Positions 47,453 to 64,000 of a stretch of 64,000 nucleotides of DNA are shown here, one piece after another. A program made the position numbers and the translations under genes. Below the pieces are notes generated by a model. That model searched no databases. It was given only the letters and a program-made list of their open reading frames with translations, and was not told where the DNA came from. The DNA lies in assembly GCA_019096065.1 (NCBI GenBank), contig JAGUCH010000002.1:15326501-15390500 (forward strand), written 5' to 3'. Source of the stretch: Paracyclopina nana (lineage: Eukaryota; Arthropoda; Copepoda; Cyclopoida; Cyclopettidae). How positions within the stretch are numbered: position 1 is the first letter of the stretch; each line of letters begins with the position of its first letter.

Positions 47453-50400
47453 CTACAGAGCACCATGGACCCTAAATCTATAAAGGCACGTATACTTGTC
47501 ATTGCCATGATTGTTCAATATGCGAAGTTCCACATACGCAAACGCATAATCTCGAGGATTGGCGACGTTAAAAAACTGCAGGGGCTCGCCCTGGTCGTCA
47601 TAGGAGAACCTGCCCAGGTCTTCTGGATACGGATCTTGTTCTTGGGTTAAGCCCATGACCATAAAGTCTTTGGGCGCAGAGTCGATTTTTCCCGTTGGCG
47701 ATAAGGATTTGGGGATGTGTTCAATGGAGAAACGAGTGGGCTTCATTGGCATTGCCAATTTGACAACCAGAAAACCTTCGTGACCTTTAAAGGCCCAACA
47801 CTCACCAGGCATGATTCCAGGTTGGATAGCTGTTCTAGGATTGGTAGCAGGCCCCCAAGCTGGCAGCGGCAACCACAATGGGACTCCCAGCCAAGTGAGG
47901 GTAGGGAGCTGTTCGGTGTACATTTGAGTGCATCTGGTGGAGACCACTGATCCACCCGCTGTTTCTAGGGCGAAGTCAAAAGCACCAGTTTTATCAGCCC
48001 CGTACACCAAAAGGGCTGACTTGACCATATCTTCAATGTCAATTCGAGAAATGTCATCTTTCTCCAGAACCTTCTGGTGAGTGGCATTTGCCAGGACAGT
48101 CGTCACTTTCGAGTCAATCATGGCAAACACTTCTTGCTTGGACTGCTCCAGTAATGTAAATTTAACGAAATTGATGATTTTGCTCAGTTCAACCTCAAAA
48201 TCCGCTTTGCTCATAAATTGGCTCTTTTGAGCGGCCAAAAATGTTTGAAGAAGTGCATTGGCATCAACACTATTCTCCTGGTTGGCTTTGCAGCAAGCTT
48301 TTACAAGCTCATCCAGATGAAGCACCTCATTCGTGATTTTGCTCAGCTTGTCCTGCAAAGCAACCACATCTTCTCTGCTGTCAAGAGTCTTGAGAGCCTT
48401 CAGGGAGCTGTCCACTTGCTGCATCAGCAAAATTTGCTCTTTATGCAGCAATTGCATACTTTTGGAGTGCCTTGACTCGACATCGTGAACAAAGTCCACC
48501 AGGTTTTGTGTTACGTCGTCACTCAAGTCCAACTTCTTTGACACTTCCTCGAGCCTTGATTCAAGCAGCTGGGTCAGTTGAGCTTTAATGTCATCAGCTT
48601 GACTGAACTTCAGACCGTTTATGTAATGAACAAACTTGGAATTGTCAAGGATTTGCTTGGCCAAATGGTCGTAGTCAATAGGGGGTAAAATCTCCTCTTT
48701 CAATGTAGTAGAGCCTTGCTTGATAGGAACGAGCATCCAACTGATGTATGAAAAAGCACCAAGAAATGCATTGAAAGAGTCCTTGCACATGTTGGTGAGG
48801 GAGAGAGCCAAAACCTCAGTCGTGGATTTAGAGTCGAAAATAATCAGACTTAGGAGCAGCAGTACGGGTATGGATAAAATAAGTATGATGCCAAGGCATG
48901 ACCCGTCTTTGGTCACGCTGATTTTGCCCTCAAATACAGCTTCAGTGGGCTCAAAGGTGAATGAGTTTTCAAAGAGCTCGTGCTGCTGCTGCAAATGTAC
49001 GAAAGACTCGGACGGTATTTCGACATAGCTGACATCTTCCCCTTCTTCCTCCTCCTCCTCAATCTCTTCTTCCTCGTGGATGTCTTCATACTGCAAGTAC
49101 CCAATTATGTGCAAGAGAGAATCAAGCCATCGTTGCATAAAATTGTCTTGCAAATCGGGCTCGTTGTACTCGAAAAAGACTTCATCGTCGTCGTGGTAGT
49201 TGCCAAAATAGCGGAGCAACTTGCTTGACTTTGCCCTTTTTCTCTTGCCCCAAGTTAGCCCCTCAAACTCTGGATCGAGGCCTTGGAGCCTAAGGCTTCT
49301 CCTTCGAATGATCTCCGCTTGATCAAAGTAGCCAAAGTAGGAGAAGATCCTTGACAAGATTGGCTCTCGTTCAGGCCTCAATAATTGCTCAATGGGTTTA
49401 GGCATTTCGTCGAATTCTGGCCTAGGTCTTCTGGCTTTTTTCGAGTCCATCAAGCCTTCGAATTCAGGTGCGAGGCCACGGAGCCTGAGACTTCGACGCA
49501 ATTCCATTTCTTCCTCCTTGAAGTAGCCCAACTTGTTAACGATAGTCGAGAGCGCCCTGGCAATGAGTCCAGGCTTGAAGGCTGCCACCTTGGTCTCAAA
49601 GTCGTCCATGATTTTGGCAATTCGAATCTCGACAGGTTCATCCGGGATGATGAGGGCCGGCTTAGCCGGAATTCTTCTCGTCCTTTTGGTCCTTGCGGGC
49701 AACTCACCAGTAAATTGGACGGGCATGTTTCTAATGCGTGCACTGAACCTTGTTGGAGGTCCACGTGATTTCCTCCAGCGCCTCACTCGCCTCCTTGACA
49801 CCTTTGGCAGTATACTCCACAAGTTTTTAGGGTTGAAAAAAAGCAAAACACTGAACACAAATCCAGCCACTATCTCGGCCACTGACTTGATAGCAGCTCT
49901 CACATCCGGGACATGATTGAGGCGCTTTTTGGCCCATATGTAAACCTCTTTGATGTTGTAAGTGATTCTGTGGACAAAGGTAACCTCATTGACGACCAAT
50001 GGAGGTCCTTTGTGGCTGAACGATGAGACACCGGGCACAGTCTCCGCTTCAGCCACCAAATTTGTGAGAATGGAGGGAATTAAGAGAAGCACTAGTGCCT
50101 TCGGAACGCTGATAGCAACCTTTGTCGACTTTGAGACAGCCCTCTTGACGATTGCTAGGGACCCAGAGATGACGGAAAATGCTTTCTTCATGCTGCCAAC
50201 GTAAAGATCCATGAGGACGGAAATGCTTTTGTCGGGTTTCACACTCCAATTGTAGATGTCATGGTAAAATCTGGTGACTCTTTTGATGTATGTCACTTCT
50301 TCCTCCGCTATTTCTTCCCCATCATTTTCCTTATTCGAATTGACTGGGAAATCATTCCCAGAGTTGGGCACTCGATAAGGAATCAAGTATGGAAGCGTCA

Positions 50401-51310
50401 TCTCAAAAGCCACTAGCAACAGTGATGACACTCGGATTGTTTGTCTTGTAGCAAGTCTAAAAAATGCTTCCAGTTTTCCATGCACATTAAATAGCCACGC
50501 TGCACTCTTCTTATACGACCCGATAAGAAGGATAGAGAGGAGTTGTGTAATGAAGGAAAACTGCCTGCTTGGAAACTTTGTCACTTGAACACTGTCTTCT
50601 TCTTCTTCATCAGATGAAAAGTCCAAGTTGAAGAGGGGAGGCGCAGAAAATGCTACCTCACCATCGTTGTACTCATCAAGTGGTCTTCTTGCCATGTGTG
50701 GCATAGGGATTTCTCTGTCAGGAGTCCATTGCTGGCGGTACGTGGGAGAATCCACATAGGTATATCCAGTTCTGGGAGATCTTTTCCATGCGTCTCCATC
50801 AAAAGCCTGTAGCCTGGGCGAGCCTCCAGTGACTGACCTATTCCAGGGCTCAATTTTGGTAGGGGTTTTGAGAACAATCCTGGACATGGTCACAGTAGTC
50901 TCTTCTGCAAAGCTTTTTGTAACAGTAGTTAGCTTAAGTGTGCCCCTTTGGCTCGTTTCCTCTCTCTTCAAATTAGCAACCCATCCACTTGTCCGTTCTT
51001 CCCTCGCCAATACGTCACTGAGATCTCTTCTTGCAGATGAACTAGGGACACTTCTGGGGGGAACCTCCTCAGGAGCATCCTCTGGGCTGCTGTCGAGCGA
51101 GGCTCGCCAACTTTTACGCCTTCTGCGCTTATGATACGATCTGGCAGGAGATGGACTGATCCTCGAGTGGAACTCAAGGCCGTGGCCTTCGTTGCAAGGC
51201 CCTTGGTGTCGACACACAGATCTTAGCAGGAAACTGGTGCCTCCCGAGGACTTTGAGGCAACAGAGCCGACTGTTGAATGGATATCTTCAAAGTCTGGAT
51301 CGTCGTCCAT
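47453..51310 (-). CDS. SUN (klaroid-like): SUN-domain nuclear envelope protein (1285 aa, intronless)
   Basis: SUN proteins sit in the inner nuclear membrane and bind KASH proteins across the perinuclear space (LINC complex). The SUN domain is at residues about 1112-1284: PGECWAFKGHEGFLVVKL, SIEHIPK, SAPKDFMVMGL, FSYDD, then KYTCLYRFRVHG at the C-terminus. The main transmembrane segment is at about 802-826 (GIILILSIPVLLLLSLIIFD), followed by a helical, coiled-coil-like luminal stretch (about 890-1090). The nucleoplasmic part is unusually long: Ser/Arg-rich start, several weaker hydrophobic stretches, a polyacidic run before the TM, and an internal repeat at about 595-625 and 660-690 (RRSLRLRGLAPEFEGL / RRSLRLQGLDPEFEGL). 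The ATG at 51310 is the first in frame. Upstream non-coding exons cannot be excluded. Confidence 0.92.
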   Translation of the reverse strand: MDDDPDFEDIHSTVGSVASKSSGGTSFLLRSVCRHQGPCNEGHGLEFHSRISPSPARSYHKRRRRKSWRASLDSSPEDAPEEVPPRSVPSSSARRDLSDVLAREERTSGWVANLKREETSQRGTLKLTTVTKSFAEETTVTMSRIVLKTPTKIEPWNRSVTGGSPRLQAFDGDAWKRSPRTGYTYVDSPTYRQQWTPDREIPMPHMARRPLDEYNDGEVAFSAPPLFNLDFSSDEEEEDSVQVTKFPSRQFSFITQLLSILLIGSYKKSAAWLFNVHGKLEAFFRLATRQTIRVSSLLLVAFEMTLPYLIPYRVPNSGNDFPVNSNKENDGEEIAEEEVTYIKRVTRFYHDIYNWSVKPDKSISVLMDLYVGSMKKAFSVISGSLAIVKRAVSKSTKVAISVPKALVLLLIPSILTNLVAEAETVPGVSSFSHKGPPLVVNEVTFVHRITYNIKEVYIWAKKRLNHVPDVRAAIKSVAEIVAGFVFSVLLFFNPKNLWSILPKVSRRRVRRWRKSRGPPTRFSARIRNMPVQFTGELPARTKRTRRIPAKPALIIPDEPVEIRIAKIMDDFETKVAAFKPGLIARALSTIVNKLGYFKEEEMELRRSLRLRGLAPEFEGLMDSKKARRPRPEFDEMPKPIEQLLRPEREPILSRIFSYFGYFDQAEIIRRRSLRLQGLDPEFEGLTWGKRKRAKSSKLLRYFGNYHDDDEVFFEYNEPDLQDNFMQRWLDSLLHIIGYLQYEDIHEEEEIEEEEEEGEDVSYVEIPSESFVHLQQQHELFENSFTFEPTEAVFEGKISVTKDGSCLGIILILSIPVLLLLSLIIFDSKSTTEVLALSLTNMCKDSFNAFLGAFSYISWMLVPIKQGSTTLKEEILPPIDYDHLAKQILDNSKFVHYINGLKFSQADDIKAQLTQLLESRLEEVSKKLDLSDDVTQNLVDFVHDVESRHSKSMQLLHKEQILLMQQVDSSLKALKTLDSREDVVALQDKLSKITNEVLHLDELVKACCKANQENSVDANALLQTFLAAQKSQFMSKADFEVELSKIINFVKFTLLEQSKQEVFAMIDSKVTTVLANATHQKVLEKDDISRIDIEDMVKSALLVYGADKTGAFDFALETAGGSVVSTRCTQMYTEQLPTLTWLGVPLWLPLPAWGPATNPRTAIQPGIMPGECWAFKGHEGFLVVKLAMPMKPTRFSIEHIPKSLSPTGKIDSAPKDFMVMGLTQEQDPYPEDLGRFSYDDQGEPLQFFNVANPRDYAFAYVELRILNNHGNDKYTCLYRFRVHGAL

Positions 51311-53305
51311 GATGACGCCGTTAACACCGTTTATCTGCAGAAACGATTAACGATCATGAGTCATGACAACGCAACTTTTTGAGGCTTTGTTTATCAACTG
51401 ACTTTTAAGAGCACTCTTAAGCTCCTAGCAGAGCTAGAAAACGTGGAAGCTGTGAGTTGTTTGATACAAACAGACGAGATTTTGGACAGGTGCCAAGCCG
51501 AAAACAACGTCAAAATTTGCATGAGTCAAACAAAGCAAAATGATTAACCCTCAAAAATCCTACCTCAAAATGATCCAGGCACTTGAAATCGCATAATGAG
51601 CAAAATTTTCAGTCATCTGATATCCAGGTGTGAGGGTGATATGACTGATATCTGCGCACCTGGAGGCTTCAAGCGGACTTGGGTGCGTCATTCATTCGCA
51701 CACACTCATGCATATTGTTGATGTCTTTGTAGCACCTTATCGAAAAAGGAAGCATTAAATTCACAACTGTTCCTTTTTTGTTAGCGCGCTATGTACACAC
51801 ATGCACCCCGCTGATTTGACGGACTTTTCAAAATCAAAAACTGAGAAGTGAGAAGTAAACAAAGAAGTTTTTAAAAACTTTAAAGAGGGAAGAGGTGTCA
51901 AACCTCAACATATCCTAAATGACCAAGTTGACGGAATGGTTAAGCGGATTGACACTCTTTGTTACAGCATGGCTTGCGATTCTCACGAGTGCTAAAGAGT
52001 TGAAAAGACAAGTGCGAGCAGCTGAAGAAGATCTTACAAGGACAGGAATGAAACTATGACGGTTTCTTTTAAAGCTAAGATGTTAACAAGGCTTGTGTCA
52101 ATACAGTACTACTGTAACCGAAAATACCTGGTCACGATGGTTTAAAAAGCAGTTTTCACGCACATGAGAAATTATCATTTTGCCCCCTATTTTCAGCTTC
52201 TTTTTTTGAGAATTTCTTAGCCATGAAAATAGCTCAAATTAGTGAGAATTGATGGAAAAAGGTTGAAATTCATATTTAAAATGAAAATTTGCCTGAAACA
52301 GTTTCCATGGGGGAAAACATAATAAGCACAGCCAATTTTGCCTACTTTCAGGACTGAGGATTCCATGACTTTTGTTTGACATCGAATGACATTTAGCTAT
52401 TATGGCTTTGATTGTAAGCAGGCCCCAATTAATTATTATTCATCAAAATTGGCTGCGGAAATGTGCAGAATTGGGAGCTCTGAAAGTCATTTTTTATTTT
52501 TAGCTTACAGCCCTATGCAATGTGACCATAAAATTAGAGCGGGTTGTAGCCAGATTTTTCCAAAAAAATAGCCTCGTTTGGCTGTTTCAGAAAAATGACT
52601 CAAAAAAATAGCCACAAATTGGCAAAAAATAGCCTCATTTTTTGGAATTTTCTAGATAATATGATCCATTTTCTGGCAATATTCTGGGTAAAACAATGAT
52701 TTTCATCTTATGTTGGTGGCAGAAGTTTCAAAAATTAAGTCAGCCATTTTTGCACACTTTTAATTTTCCCCCAGCTTTATTGAAGATTTTACTAAGTAAA
52801 AATATCAAATTTTCAGACTATTTAAAAATAGCCACAAATGGCTGTGGCTATTCGGCCTAAATTTCCGTAGCCACACTTGGGCAAAAAATAGCCACTTTGG
52901 CTATAAATAGCCACATCGGGTCACCCTTTGAGAATTTCTCCGACGATTTCGCGATTTTTTTCCCCGTTCGCATTTTGAATGGATTTTGAACCACTGTGCA
53001 AGTGAATTAGTTTCTCACGAAAAAGTAGTGCCATTTGATTTTTTCTAAGGACTTTTTTGCTTTATAAACGAATGGGGATTCGCCTAATTTCTTTTAGTCT
53101 TGAACAGCCTCAATTTGTAACAGACTGTCCCTGGTCCTACTGGCAAAATATTCAACTTGGTGTCTGAAAATCATCTGCAACTTATAATTAATTATTTTGA
53201 AAACTTTTCAATTATTGCAAATGAGGATAAGCGGATGAGAATGAGACATATAAATTATTGAACTTGGAGTTGCTTGCTGTGATCTACATAATTTAGATTA
53301 TATTT
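51311..53305. other. Intergenic, SUN / NALCN
   Basis: No gene supported. The SUN promoter should lie near 51311-51800. The 3' half is mostly the diverged transposon at 52133-52998, followed by the NALCN 3' flank. Confidence 0.4.
52133..52998 (+). mobile_element. Diverged, enlarged copy of the CACAGTGG element
   Basis: Starts CACGATGG at 52133 and ends CCACTGTG at 52998. Its first 300 bp align with 10754-11050 (CAGCTTCTT, GAAAATTTGCC, ACTTTTGTTTG blocks). The middle carries many AAAATAGCC-type short repeats absent from the 457-bp copy. Flanks CTGGT and CAAGT agree at three of five positions, as expected for an old insertion. Confidence 0.55.
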
Positions 53306-63478
<10,173 letters not shown>

Positions 63479-64000
63479 TTTGGGTTTGATTTCTACAGAG
63501 CCATGATTGACCTTGCTTTCTCAATAAAGGCTAGTGAGAGCTCACAGCCTCCAATATCATCTCTACAAGCTTTCTCAGCTCCTTGTCTACTCTAACAGAA
63601 CTGCCATCTGTTGGAAAGCACCAGCATAAATTGAGAAAATGGAGCTCACACTCCGAGCATTATTATTCAGGGTAATTTGACTCATAGGACTGAACTCTAA
63701 AATGAGTCTTAAGTGTAAGTATAGTAAAAAATACAAGTTATGTAAAACCAGGAGCAGTCTGATGTCATGTTGCTTCAATATTTATTTTGAAAATGTTCCA
63801 TTTATAATGCCAAGACTTAAGAGTTGGAATCCCACAAAAGGGAAGAGTGAGTCTAGTGTCACCAAAAACTTTCTGGAAATGTTATGGACAATTTGGAGAG
63901 TCTACCCTAGGGGGTTCTCTGTGCCAAAGGGTTTTGCCCTTGGACGCCTTGGAGTGGAGTTATGAGCCCCCAAAGTTTTGTGAAATTCTTATGTAGAAAA
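63479..64000. other. NALCN 5' flank
   Basis: Upstream of the NALCN start codon. No clear promoter element. The last 150 bp (63846-63995) are an inverted copy of the repeat at 37714-37868. Confidence 0.4.

Noticed and set aside
51930..52010. Possible tRNA-Ser/Leu (GGAATGGTTAAGCGG)
   Set aside because: The A-box resemblance is not followed by a B box or a foldable anticodon arm.

Overview
The window is animal nuclear DNA: AT-rich intergenic sequence, many short (about 50-150 nt) GT-AG introns, AATAAA polyadenylation signals, and long-conserved metazoan proteins. The closest resemblances I recognise (gamma-COP, Dishevelled, alpha-catenin, importin-beta, NALCN) are to protostomes, most likely an arthropod. 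I cannot name the species. No prokaryotic operon, CRISPR array or rRNA is present. Exon coordinates below were joined by hand from splice signals and reading frame; every multi-exon model closes to a whole number of codons.

Region 1 (0.6-19.5 kb) is a cluster of four genes for surface or secreted proteins, built from shared modules in different combinations: (a) + strand, type II membrane protein with TSP1-like modules, about eight LNR (Notch-type) repeats and three consecutive kelch arrays; (b) + strand, secreted PAN/apple-like Cys-rich protein; (c) - strand, membrane-anchored kelch protein; (d) + strand, membrane-anchored Thr-rich/PAN/LNR protein. I do not recognise this family as a named one.

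Region 2 (21.6-35.6 kb) is a dense housekeeping block: dishevelled (+), SDHAF2 (-) only 55 nt behind RNF185 (-), a 27-finger zinc-finger gene (+), and the gamma-COP gene (-). The complete alpha-catenin gene (+) lies inside one gamma-COP intron. The zinc-finger and gamma-COP coding regions overlap at their stop codons.

Region 3 (35.7-51.3 kb): importin-beta (-) with a possible alternative C-terminal tail encoded by two exons 0.8 and 3.3 kb downstream; an intronless cytosolic alanyl-tRNA synthetase (+) carrying an extra C-terminal eEF1B-gamma/GST-like domain; and an intronless SUN-domain nuclear-envelope protein (-).

Region 4 (53.3-63.5 kb) is a complete five-exon NALCN sodium-leak-channel gene (-) with an EEKE selectivity filter. 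Its 4.7-kb intron is full of repeats: a tandem segmental duplication, tRNA-derived sequences, GC-rich hairpins and inverted-repeat elements.

Several short non-autonomous DNA transposons lie in introns and intergenic DNA. One family begins CACAGTGG at both ends and has a 5-bp target duplication, which points to the Transib/RAG superfamily.
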